Assembly (NCBI GenBank): GCA_938008665.1
Contig: CALLKA010000053.1
Coordinates: 1-5,838 of the forward strand
Length of the DNA stretch: 5,838 bases
Source: an uncultured Bacteroidota bacterium
GTDB lineage: Bacteria; Bacteroidota; Bacteroidia; Chitinophagales; Chitinophagaceae
Reading direction: 5' to 3'
The translations under genes and the position numbers were made by a program. Positions 1 to 5,327 of this stretch are shown piece after piece. How positions within the stretch are numbered: the first letter of the stretch is position 1; each line of letters begins with the position of its first letter. Under the pieces are notes generated by a model that ran no database searches, was not told where the DNA came from, and saw only the letters and a program-made list of their open reading frames with translations.

Positions 1-19
1 CCAGTTCCACCACCAGGGC
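1..19 (-). tRNA. tRNA-Leu, 5' end only (cut by window edge)
   Basis: Read on the minus strand, these bases are GCCCTGGTGGTGGAACTGG. That fits a 7-nt acceptor strand (GCCCTGG), the TG linker, and the start of a long-variable-arm D-arm (GTGGAACTGG, expected to continue GTAGAC), which is the usual beginning of bacterial tRNA-Leu. The anticodon and 3' half lie outside the window, so the isoacceptor is unknown. The gene lies 39 nt downstream of tRNA-Gly on the same strand, but an intrinsic terminator stands between them. The Leu identity is inferred from the 5' end alone. Confidence 0.7.
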
Positions 20-26
20 ATGGTGT

Positions 27-56
27 AAAAAAAATCCCGAACAAGGCTCGGGATTT
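27..56 (-). terminator. Intrinsic terminator after tRNA-Gly
   Basis: On the minus strand a 9-bp stem (AAATCCCGA pairing with TCGGGATTT, positions 48-56 and 32-40) encloses a 7-nt loop and runs directly into eight T residues (27-34). It starts 2 nt after the 3' end of tRNA-Gly, the standard place for a Rho-independent terminator or 3' processing hairpin. Only 7 nt separate the T-run from the predicted tRNA-Leu 5' end. Confidence 0.85.
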
Positions 57-58
57 AG

Positions 59-131
<73 letters not shown>

Positions 132-157
132 TTTTGTAAGAACTATTTTTAGGAGTG

Positions 158-188
158 CAAAAATAAGGATTCAGCGCTCTTAAACAAA
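158..188 (-). promoter_or_regulatory. Bacteroidota-type promoter of tRNA-Gly
   Basis: On the minus strand TTTG (185-188) is followed after exactly 19 nt by TATTTTTG (158-165), a full match to the Bacteroidota -33/-7 consensus TTTG...TAnnTTTG. The predicted transcription start is near 151-153, giving a 5' leader of about 20 nt before the tRNA at 131. The bases after the -7 box (CACTCC) form a relatively C-rich discriminator. The -33 element lies only 9 nt beyond the stop codon of the upstream small ORF. Confidence 0.75.
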
Positions 189-197
189 TTTTTTTTA

Positions 198-401
198 CTA
201 CTTATACTCAGGTTTGTATTGAGAGCTTGTATTCACTTCAGGTGTAGTTTTCTTAAAACCACTAGTGAATAATTTGGTACAATTGCCTAATACCAATGCT
301 AACAAAGCAAAAACTGATACATAAAAAATAAATCTAGAAGAAGTCACCCAATTTGTGGCGATATCTTTTTGTGCTGAAGTTTCTTGTAAATCTTGTGACA
401 T
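198..401 (-). CDS. Small single-pass membrane protein, function unknown
   Basis: A 67-residue protein I do not recognise. The N-terminus (residues 1-22) is polar and carries the motif SQDLQETSAQKD. Residues 24-40 (FIFYVSVFALLALVLG) form one clear hydrophobic helix. The C-terminal tail (residues 43-67) is polar, lysine-rich and ends QYKPEYK. With no cleavage motif the helix is probably a membrane anchor. The single Cys41 sits at the end of the helix but its context (LGNC) is a poor lipobox, so I do not call a lipoprotein. The ATG at 399-401 has no clear ribosome-binding site, which is normal in Bacteroidota. The gene begins 37 nt after the glycosyltransferase stop on the same strand, so it could be co-transcribed, but a -7-like box at 420-427 suggests its own promoter. 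Being small and unmatched, it is less certain than its neighbours. Confidence 0.6.
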   Translation of the reverse strand: MSQDLQETSAQKDIATNWVTSSRFIFYVSVFALLALVLGNCTKLFTSGFKKTTPEVNTSSQYKPEYK

Positions 402-419
402 ATTGATTAATTACGGACG

Positions 420-427
420 CAAAAATA
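420..427 (-). promoter_or_regulatory. Candidate -7 element of the small membrane protein gene
   Basis: On the minus strand this reads TATTTTTG, a full match to TAnnTTTG and the same octamer as in the tRNA-Gly promoter. It is followed by CGTCC, again resembling the tRNA promoters. The predicted start point falls near 413-415, giving a leader of about 12-14 nt before the ATG at 401. No TTTG is seen 17-23 nt upstream, so the -33 half is missing or degenerate. The element lies between the glycosyltransferase stop (439) and the small ORF. Confidence 0.45.
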
Positions 428-438
428 ACAACAAGTTC

Positions 439-1533
439 TTAATAATGAACGGGTTTCGTTACAATTTTGTCAAAATGGTGCTTATTTTTTATAAAGTACT
501 GCCAAACCAAGGATCCCCCATATACACCCTGAAGCGATTTCATAGGTTTTGTATTTTCGGTCCTTTTTATCTTTCCTGATATAAAATTACCGAAGAAGGA
601 GAAATGCGCCTTGGCAATAGCCATAAAAAAGGACAAATCTCCACTTAATAGCCCTTTGTAAGCAGATATAGCATCCAACCCAAGCCTCATTGGCATTTTC
701 CATACCAATTCACTTAAGGGCAAATTTTTAGCTAGCATGACCAAATTGTTCCTAAAATTCAAAAACACCTTTCTTCCACCTTTAGGTAAGGTACCTCCAC
801 CCACATGATATACTACCGAACTCGGGCAAGCAAATAATTGATGGCCAATTAACTGCATTCGCCAACAAAGGTCAATTTCCTCCTGATGTGCAAAAAACTG
901 CGCATCAAACCCTTTTAATTGATGGAATAAGGATGATCTGATCATCATACATGCGCCACTTGCCCAAAAGATGGGGGCAACAGAATCATATTGCTGTTGA
1001 TCCGTTTCACAAATATCAAAAACACGACCTCTTGAAAATGGATATCCTAATATATCAATCCATCCGCCTGCAGCACCTGCATATTCAAATGTAGTTGGAT
1101 GATCCTTTGCTAAAATTTTAGGTTGACAAGCCCCGATGTTTTGATTCGCTTGCAATAAATCAACCATGGGTTGTATCCAATTGGGTTCTACTTGAACATC
1201 TGAATTTAGAAGCACATAATAGTCACTGATCACTTGCTTCAATGCCCAATTATATCCACCAGCAAACCCTTCGTTTTTATTGTTTGTAATTACTTTAACT
1301 GAGGGGAACTGTTGTGATAATACTTCCAAAGAATTATCTGTTGATCCATTATCAGCAACAATAATTTCAAATGCATCATACTGGGTAGCCATTACCGATG
1401 GTAAAAACTCCTTTAGGTATTTTACACCATTAAAATTTAAAATAACGATTGAAACAGTTGGTTGCAAAGAGAAATGTTTTAGCGAATGTACCACCAAATC
1501 TTTGGAATTTGTGCTAAAAAAACTAAATTGCAT
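439..1533 (-). CDS. Glycosyltransferase family 2 (rhamnosyltransferase-like GT-A enzyme)
   Basis: This 364-residue protein transfers a sugar from a nucleotide-sugar donor, probably at the cytoplasmic face of the inner membrane during surface polysaccharide assembly. The GT-A fold signature is complete: SIVILNFNG (28-36), DNGSTD (61-66), NEGFAGG (87-93), and the metal/donor site LLNSDV (108-113), where S-D replaces the common DxD. It continues with ASGACMMIR (191-199), QEEIDLCWR (217-225, the acidic acceptor-site motif), HVGGGTL (243-249) and NFRNNLVML (259-267), which is typical of the dTDP-rhamnosyltransferase-like branch. The donor and acceptor cannot be deduced. Residues 278-325 are amphipathic and may touch the membrane. 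About 25 residues precede the first strand. The ATG at 1531-1533 is the only in-frame ATG before residue 48, although the true start could be a non-ATG codon further in. No polysaccharide cluster is visible: upstream is divergent rocD, downstream a small membrane protein. Confidence 0.93.
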   Translation of the reverse strand: MQFSFFSTNSKDLVVHSLKHFSLQPTVSIVILNFNGVKYLKEFLPSVMATQYDAFEIIVADNGSTDNSLEVLSQQFPSVKVITNNKNEGFAGGYNWALKQVISDYYVLLNSDVQVEPNWIQPMVDLLQANQNIGACQPKILAKDHPTTFEYAGAAGGWIDILGYPFSRGRVFDICETDQQQYDSVAPIFWASGACMMIRSSLFHQLKGFDAQFFAHQEEIDLCWRMQLIGHQLFACPSSVVYHVGGGTLPKGGRKVFLNFRNNLVMLAKNLPLSELVWKMPMRLGLDAISAYKGLLSGDLSFFMAIAKAHFSFFGNFISGKIKRTENTKPMKSLQGVYGGSLVWQYFIKNKHHFDKIVTKPVHY

Positions 1534-1563
1534 ACATGAACAAAGGCCTTTTTCTATTTGCTA

Positions 1564-1580
1564 ATTTAGATTTTCTAAAT
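1564..1580. repeat. Perfect 7-bp inverted repeat between divergent genes
   Basis: ATTTAGA (1564-1570) and TCTAAAT (1574-1580) are exact reverse complements separated by TTT. The palindrome lies 31 bp upstream of the glycosyltransferase start and about 100 bp upstream of rocD. No T-run follows on either strand, so a terminator role is unlikely. It could be an operator, a leader hairpin in the glycosyltransferase mRNA, or a chance palindrome in AT-rich DNA. Confidence 0.5.
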
Positions 1581-1638
1581 CATCCCTTGGGGTTAGTTTA
1601 ACCTCCCCCATTTTTTTGTTCAAACAGCCCAATTTCTA

Positions 1639-1671
1639 TTTGGATCTGGCTTTTTTCTTTTTTTACTTTTA
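1639..1671 (+). promoter_or_regulatory. Candidate promoter of rocD
   Basis: TTTG (1639-1642) is followed after 21 nt by TACTTTTA (1664-1671), which matches five of the six fixed positions of TAnnTTTG. The start point would fall about 1675-1678, leaving a very short leader before the ATG at 1683. A weaker alternative uses TTTG at 1615-1618 with TCTATTTG at 1635-1642 and a 16-nt spacer. The spacer of the preferred candidate is a strong T/C tract. Confidence 0.4.
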
Positions 1672-1682
1672 ATCGTTTCATT

Positions 1683-2921
1683 ATGAATCACACGAATGCA
1701 TTGAGTGATGCTGCTTTAAAATATTTAGCACTTGAAGATCAGTTTGGTGCTCACAACTACCACCCCATACCAGTTGTCATCGAAAAAGGCGAAGGCGTTT
1801 TTTTATATGATGTGGATGGAAAAAAATATTACGATTTTTTAAGTGGTTACTCCGCAGTAAATCAAGGTCATTGTCACCCAGCAATTATTAAAACTTTACA
1901 AGAACAAGCTAGCAAGTTGACATTAACCTCCCGTGCTTTTCATAATAATTTATTAGGCGAATATGAAAAATACATCACCTCCTATTTTGGTTATGATAAA
2001 GTTTTGCCAATGAATACCGGAGTAGAAGGTGGTGAAACAGCAATTAAATTAGCAAGACGATGGGGTTATAATGTAAAAGGCATTCCAGAAAATCAAGCAA
2101 AAATTGTTTTCGCGGAAGGTAATTTTTGGGGGCGCACATTGGCTGCAATTTCATCTTCAACTGACCCAAGTAGCTATCAAGGATTTGGACCTTATATGCC
2201 AGGCTTTGGCTTAGTACCTTATAATGATTTAATCGCACTCGAAAAAGCATTTCAAGATAATACAGTTGCTGCATTTATGGTTGAACCTATTCAGGGCGAA
2301 GCTGGTGTTGTAATCCCATCGGATGGTTATTTAAAAGGCGTGCGTGACTTATGTAATCATTATAATGTTTTATTTATTGCAGATGAAATACAAACAGGTT
2401 TGGCGCGCACTGGTAAAATGTTAGCATGTGATCATGAAAATGTTCGACCAGATATTTTAATATTAGGTAAAGCATTGAGTGGAGGCACACTTCCCATTTC
2501 AGCAGTATTGGCCGACAATGAAATCATGATGCAAATTAAAGCGGGCGAACATGGATCCACCTATGGAGGCAATCCATTAGCCTGTGCTGTTGCAATGAAA
2601 TCCTTAGAAATTTTAAAGTCGGAAAAAATGGCTGAGAATGCAGAAGCGATGGGGAAATTATTACGAAATGAATTAGTGAAATTAAATTCTCCATTAATAA
2701 AACAAATACGGGGTCGTGGTTTGTTAAATGCTATTGTGATCAATCATAAAGATCCAGAAGTATCCTGGGAACTTTGTTTGCATTTACGTGACCAAGGACT
2801 TTTAGCTAAACCAACGCATGGCGATAAAATAAGATTTGCCCCTCCTTTAATTATTAATGAAGTTCAGATTTTGGAATCAGTAAAAATGATTGATGCCGCT
2901 TTAAAGAAATTATCCGTTTAA
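1683..2921 (+). CDS. rocD: Ornithine aminotransferase (ornithine--oxo-acid transaminase)
   Basis: This 412-residue class III PLP aminotransferase moves the delta-amino group of ornithine to 2-oxoglutarate, giving glutamate 5-semialdehyde and glutamate. It links arginine/ornithine breakdown to proline and glutamate. Ornithine-specific hallmarks include FGAHNYHPIPVVIEKGEG near the N-terminus (21-38) and FLSGYSAVNQGHCHP (52-66), which closely resemble bacterial and mitochondrial ornithine aminotransferases. PLP-site motifs are NTGVEGGETA (111-120), EPIQGEAGV (201-209), ADEIQTG (233-239, with Asp234 for the pyridine nitrogen), LGKALSGG (261-268, with Lys263 as Schiff-base lysine) and HGSTYGGNPLA. 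The length is normal for the family and no catalytic residue is missing. The gene stands alone, divergent from the glycosyltransferase and convergent with a membrane-protein gene 18 bp away. No proline or arginine pathway gene is adjacent. The start has no clear Shine-Dalgarno sequence, but the N-terminus aligns with family expectations. Confidence 0.97.
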   Translation: MNHTNALSDAALKYLALEDQFGAHNYHPIPVVIEKGEGVFLYDVDGKKYYDFLSGYSAVNQGHCHPAIIKTLQEQASKLTLTSRAFHNNLLGEYEKYITSYFGYDKVLPMNTGVEGGETAIKLARRWGYNVKGIPENQAKIVFAEGNFWGRTLAAISSSTDPSSYQGFGPYMPGFGLVPYNDLIALEKAFQDNTVAAFMVEPIQGEAGVVIPSDGYLKGVRDLCNHYNVLFIADEIQTGLARTGKMLACDHENVRPDILILGKALSGGTLPISAVLADNEIMMQIKAGEHGSTYGGNPLACAVAMKSLEILKSEKMAENAEAMGKLLRNELVKLNSPLIKQIRGRGLLNAIVINHKDPEVSWELCLHLRDQGLLAKPTHGDKIRFAPPLIINEVQILESVKMIDAALKKLSV

Positions 2922-2939
2922 TTAGGATATGCTTTTTAA

Positions 2940-3323
2940 CTAGCTAACTTTTATTTTGGGTAAAAATGTCATTAATAAAATTAGACCTGATAAAATAATA
3001 CATCCATACAATGCCCATTGCTTTTGTGGACACTCTCCCATTTGACAGGTAGATAGAATTAAATAATTACGGAATGACCAGGCAAACATGAATGCGCCAA
3101 AAACCATATTGAACCTTTTTGCCCAAATAAAAGGTAGAGCAAAAAACAAGGCGCCCAAGGCAGCAAAGAAACATAAAAATTTCCCCGATTGACCAAAGGA
3201 ACTTCCCACAGGATTCCAACCGGTAATTACCCAATGTCTACTTTCAATAATTATAAATGGTTGGGTGGTTGTGTAAATCAATGCTAAGCAAAGTAGTATA
3301 CCGATGGTTTGAGAGTGCTTCAT
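2940..3323 (-). CDS. Four-helix integral membrane protein, function unknown
   Basis: A 127-residue hydrophobic protein from the ATG at 3321-3323, beginning MKHSQTIGILLCLALIY. I do not recognise a named family. Hydrophobic segments are at about residues 7-26, 48-67, 71-91 and 103-122. A polar, tryptophan-containing loop lies between helices 1 and 2 (ESRHWVITGWNPVGSSFGQSGK), and a Cys-containing loop (STCQMGECPQKQW, Cys93 and Cys98) between helices 3 and 4. The two cysteines could form a disulfide if that loop is periplasmic. The frame stays open upstream as far as a TTG at 3390-3392, but that codon sits in the loop of a stable hairpin, and the extra residues resemble no signal or domain. I therefore prefer the ATG. 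A good promoter match ends 4 nt before this ATG, which would make the mRNA nearly leaderless. The gene is convergent with rocD, with 18 bp between stops and no obvious terminator. Confidence 0.75.
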   Translation of the reverse strand: MKHSQTIGILLCLALIYTTTQPFIIIESRHWVITGWNPVGSSFGQSGKFLCFFAALGALFFALPFIWAKRFNMVFGAFMFAWSFRNYLILSTCQMGECPQKQWALYGCIILSGLILLMTFLPKIKVS

Positions 3324-3327
3324 ATTG

Positions 3328-3358
3328 TAAAAGTAGATAAAGCCTTTGAAAGGACAAA
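3328..3358 (-). promoter_or_regulatory. Candidate promoter of the four-helix membrane protein gene
   Basis: On the minus strand TTTG (3355-3358) is separated by exactly 19 nt from TACTTTTA (3328-3335), five of six fixed positions of TAnnTTTG and the same octamer as the rocD candidate. Only CAAT separates the -7 box from the ATG at 3323, so transcription would begin at or next to the start codon. The spacer contains the palindrome CCTTT-C-AAAGG. Confidence 0.5.
3343..3353. promoter_or_regulatory. Short palindrome in a promoter spacer (possible operator)
   Basis: CCTTTGAAAGG is a perfect 5-bp inverted repeat around one base. It lies between the -33 and -7 boxes of the predicted promoter at 3328-3358, a position where a bound repressor would block RNA polymerase. 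It is short, and chance cannot be excluded. Confidence 0.3.
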
Positions 3359-3377
3359 TAGGAAGAACAATGCCCCC

Positions 3378-3405
3378 CAGCGACACAAGCAAGCTTGTGT
3401 CGCTG
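3378..3405. repeat. Strong 12-bp hairpin without a T-tract
   Basis: CAGCGACACAAG (3378-3389) and CTTGTGTCGCTG (3394-3405) are perfect reverse complements around a 4-nt loop. Neither strand has a T-run after the stem; on the minus strand it is followed by six G residues. It therefore does not look like an intrinsic terminator. It lies between the tRNA-Cys terminator and the promoter of the membrane-protein gene, and could be a palindromic intergenic repeat, an RNase processing site or a protein-binding site. Confidence 0.75.
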
Positions 3406-3414
3406 CTTCAAATG

Positions 3415-3448
3415 AAAAAAGCCTCATCCGATAATCGGAGGAGGCTTT
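3415..3448 (-). terminator. Intrinsic terminator of tRNA-Cys
   Basis: On the minus strand AAAGCCTC (3441-3448) pairs with GAGGCTTT (3418-3425). After one C/T-type mismatch an inner TCCGA/TCGGA stem continues around a TTA loop. The hairpin runs directly into a T-run (3415-3420). It starts 6 nt after the 3' end of tRNA-Cys. On the plus strand only three T residues follow the stem, so termination there would be weak. Confidence 0.88.
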
Positions 3449-3454
3449 GTATCG

Positions 3455-3525
3455 AGGTCCCGAGCGGATTCGAACCGCTGTAGAAGCTTTTGCAGAGCTC
3501 TGCCTAGCCACTCGGCCACAGGACC
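3455..3525 (-). tRNA. tRNA-Cys (anticodon GCA)
   Basis: The minus strand gives a complete 71-nt cloverleaf. The acceptor stem GGTCCTG/CGGGACC has one T-G wobble. The D-arm is GCC-GAGTGGCTA-GGC. The anticodon stem GAGCT/AGCTT encloses loop CTGCAAA, with anticodon GCA reading both cysteine codons. The variable loop is CTAC and the T-arm AGCGG-TTCGAAT-CCGCT. The discriminator is U73, the identity base expected for bacterial tRNA-Cys. CCA is not encoded. The gene stands alone with its own terminator and is divergent from the uridine phosphorylase-like gene. Confidence 0.97.
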
Positions 3526-3539
3526 CTTTTTTAGGAACG

Positions 3540-3547
3540 CGAAAATA
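3540..3547 (-). promoter_or_regulatory. Candidate -7 element of tRNA-Cys
   Basis: On the minus strand this reads TATTTTCG (five of six fixed positions of TAnnTTTG), followed by CGTTCCTAAAAA. The stretch is nearly identical to that in the tRNA-Gly promoter (TATTTTTG then CACTCCTAAAAA). The start point would be near 3533-3535, about 8-10 nt before the tRNA 5' end. The -33 element is not a clean TTTG; CTTT at 3568-3571 (20-nt spacer) is the closest. Confidence 0.5.
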
Positions 3548-3597
3548 ACGCAAAGAAGTTAATTATAAAAGAATTTTACCACTAATACGATTTAAAC

Positions 3598-3605
3598 GAC
3601 ATTTG
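3598..3605 (+). promoter_or_regulatory. Weak candidate -7 element of the phosphorylase gene
   Basis: GACATTTG matches five of six fixed positions of TAnnTTTG and lies 17 nt before the ATG at 3623. Upstream, TTTT at 3574-3577 (20-nt spacer) is the best stand-in for the -33 box. If correct, this promoter is back to back with that of tRNA-Cys in the 97-bp intergenic region. Confidence 0.3.
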
Positions 3606-3622
3606 TGACATAAAATTGAAAT

Positions 3623-4498
3623 ATGCAACCCATTGGCGCATCTGAAATGATTATTAATGAAAGAGGGGCAATTTATCACCTTAATGTAAGGCCAGATCAA
3701 ATTGCAGACACGATTATTACCGTGGGTGACCCTGACCGTGTTGCCGAAGTAAGCAAATATTTTGATCGCGTAGAGCATGTGTGTGCGCATAGAGAATTTA
3801 TTACGCATACCGGATATGTGGGTAATAAGCGAATATCAGTTTTATCTACTGGTATTGGACCCGACAATATTGATATTGCTTTAAATGAGGTGGACGCACT
3901 TGTGAATATTGATTTTGAAACCAGGACGATTAAAGAACAAAAAAAATCAGTCTCCATTATAAGAATGGGTACTTGTGGATCACTACAAGGTGAGGTGGGC
4001 GTTGATCAATTGGTCGCGGGAACACATGGCTTAGGCATTGACAACTTATTGCATTTTTATAATTTGCAAAACAACGAGGAAGAAAAAGCAATTTTATCTG
4101 CCTTTGAATCACACACGCAAATAAATTCACACAAAGTGTTTCCATATATCGCTTCTGCAAGTGCGGGGTTAATTAAACACTTTACGCAAGATTATAACCA
4201 TGGCATCACCGTTACTTGCCCTGGATTTTATGGCCCACAAGGCCGTATATTAAGAATGCCTTTGGCTATGCCCAACTTGGTTGACCAGATGACCAGTTTT
4301 AAATATGGCAATCATCATATTGCCAACTTTGAAATGGAAACCAGCGCTATTTATGGCTTGTGTAATATATTAGGACACCAATGCTTAAGCATCAATGTGA
4401 TTGTTGCCAACCGCGTTAAAAAAGAATACAGTAAGGATATGGGTCAGGCTGTAAATAATATGATTCAAAAATCATTAGCCATTATAGAAAAAATTTAA
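3623..4498 (+). CDS. Nucleoside phosphorylase, probably uridine phosphorylase
   Basis: A 291-residue enzyme of the PNP/uridine phosphorylase (NP-I) family, splitting a nucleoside with phosphate into free base and ribose 1-phosphate in the cytoplasm (salvage). The phosphate site is shown by GDPDR (35-39) and the loop around Arg114 (RMGTCGS, 114-120). The ribose site is FEMET (236-240), the conserved M-E pair of this family. STGIGPDN (75-82) is the usual glycine-rich stretch. PQGRILR (205-211) supplies Gln206-x-Arg208, matching the Gln-x-Arg pair that recognises the pyrimidine ring in known uridine phosphorylases. This favours uridine over purine substrates, by analogy only. The ATG at 3623 gives a typical N-terminus (SEMIINERGAIYHLNVRPDQIADTI); starting at Met9 is possible. 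dapF follows after 26 bp on the same strand, so co-transcription is possible although the functions are unrelated. No neighbouring nucleoside transporter is seen. Confidence 0.92.
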   Translation: MQPIGASEMIINERGAIYHLNVRPDQIADTIITVGDPDRVAEVSKYFDRVEHVCAHREFITHTGYVGNKRISVLSTGIGPDNIDIALNEVDALVNIDFETRTIKEQKKSVSIIRMGTCGSLQGEVGVDQLVAGTHGLGIDNLLHFYNLQNNEEEKAILSAFESHTQINSHKVFPYIASASAGLIKHFTQDYNHGITVTCPGFYGPQGRILRMPLAMPNLVDQMTSFKYGNHHIANFEMETSAIYGLCNILGHQCLSINVIVANRVKKEYSKDMGQAVNNMIQKSLAIIEKI

Positions 4499-4524
4499 AA
4501 TAAATTTCAATAACTGATTTTAAA

Positions 4525-5313
4525 ATGAAAATTAATTTTTCAAAATACCAAGGTACAGGAAATGATTTTATCATCATCGATAATACACAAAATAATATTG
4601 TATTAACCAGGGAACAAATTGCTTTTATCTGTGATCGCAAAAAAGGCATTGGCGCAGACGGGCTTATGTTATTAGGCAATAAGGAAGGTTACGATTTTGA
4701 AATGACTTATTATAATGCAAATGGATTAGAAGGATCCATGTGTGGTAATGGCGGAAGATGTTTAACCCAATTTGCTTATGATATCGGTCTGAATAAAAAA
4801 CAATTTAAATTCATTGCAATTGATGGCCCACATGAAGCAACGATCAATGAAGATGGATGGGTGTATTTAAAAATGAGCGATGTAAATGAAGTTGAAAAAA
4901 ACATTGATGGCGAAGTACCCTTTTTTGTTTTGAATACAGGCTCTCCCCATTATATTGAAATGGTAGATAGCATTAACAGTGTAGATGTTTTTGGCTTGGG
5001 TCAAATGATCAGATACAATGATCGATTCAAATCAGAAGGCATTAATGTAAACTTTGTAGAACAACAAGATGATAAAATTTTTGTACGCACCTACGAACGT
5101 GGTGTAGAAAATGAAACATTAAGTTGCGGCACTGGTGTCACCGCAGCTGCTTTAATTTCAGGTATTGAAAAATTAGGCGAGCAAACCATACAAATTGAAA
5201 CCTTGGGCGGGAAATTAGCGGTTCGTTTTAACAATAAAGGCGACCAAGTATTTGAAAATATCTGGCTAATGGGCCCTGGTACATTTGTATTCAGTGGAAG
5301 TATTACTGTTTAA
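4525..5313 (+). CDS. dapF: Diaminopimelate epimerase
   Basis: This 262-residue cofactor-free epimerase converts LL-diaminopimelate to meso-diaminopimelate, the precursor of lysine and of the peptidoglycan cross-linking residue, in the cytoplasm. Two homologous halves each supply one catalytic cysteine. Cys73 lies in SMCGNGGRC (71-79) and Cys201 in LSCGTGVTAAA (199-209). Other conserved elements are KYQGTGNDF (7-15), GIGADGL (41-47), YYNANG (62-67), NTGSPHY (137-143), GINVNFVE (172-179) and RTYERGVENET (188-198), all of which contact substrate in known DapF structures. The length is close to the family norm and both active-site cysteines are intact, so the enzyme should be functional. The start gives the standard N-terminus. 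The Nudix gene begins 14 bp after the stop, which strongly suggests co-transcription. No other dap or lys gene is in view, as is common for scattered lysine genes in this phylum. Confidence 0.98.
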   Translation: MKINFSKYQGTGNDFIIIDNTQNNIVLTREQIAFICDRKKGIGADGLMLLGNKEGYDFEMTYYNANGLEGSMCGNGGRCLTQFAYDIGLNKKQFKFIAIDGPHEATINEDGWVYLKMSDVNEVEKNIDGEVPFFVLNTGSPHYIEMVDSINSVDVFGLGQMIRYNDRFKSEGINVNFVEQQDDKIFVRTYERGVENETLSCGTGVTAAALISGIEKLGEQTIQIETLGGKLAVRFNNKGDQVFENIWLMGPGTFVFSGSITV

Positions 5314-5327
5314 TTAAAATTAGAACA

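Noticed and set aside
279..281. Cys41 of the small membrane protein as a lipoprotein lipidation site
   Set aside because: The residues before it (VLGN) do not match a lipobox, since Asn precedes the Cys, and the hydrophobic stretch is too far from the N-terminus with no basic n-region.
355..579. Plus-strand reading frame across the small-protein and glycosyltransferase genes
   Set aside because: It lies antisense to two better-supported genes and its translation shows no recognisable domain.
1551..1642. Direct repeat TTTCTATTTG at 1551-1560 and 1633-1642
   Set aside because: Ten bases repeated once in AT-rich intergenic DNA is within chance expectation, and no other structure is built around it.
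2044..2274. Minus-strand frames inside rocD, the phosphorylase gene and dapF
   Set aside because: They are antisense shadows within genes with complete catalytic motifs and show no domain or composition of their own.
3324..3392. N-terminal extension of the four-helix membrane protein from a TTG at 3390-3392
   Set aside because: The TTG lies in the loop of a strong hairpin and the extension would run through the predicted promoter. The ATG at 3321-3323 gives a normal membrane-protein N-terminus.
3378..3405. The 12-bp hairpin as an intrinsic terminator
   Set aside because: No T-run follows the stem on either strand, and tRNA-Cys already has its own terminator at 3415-3448.
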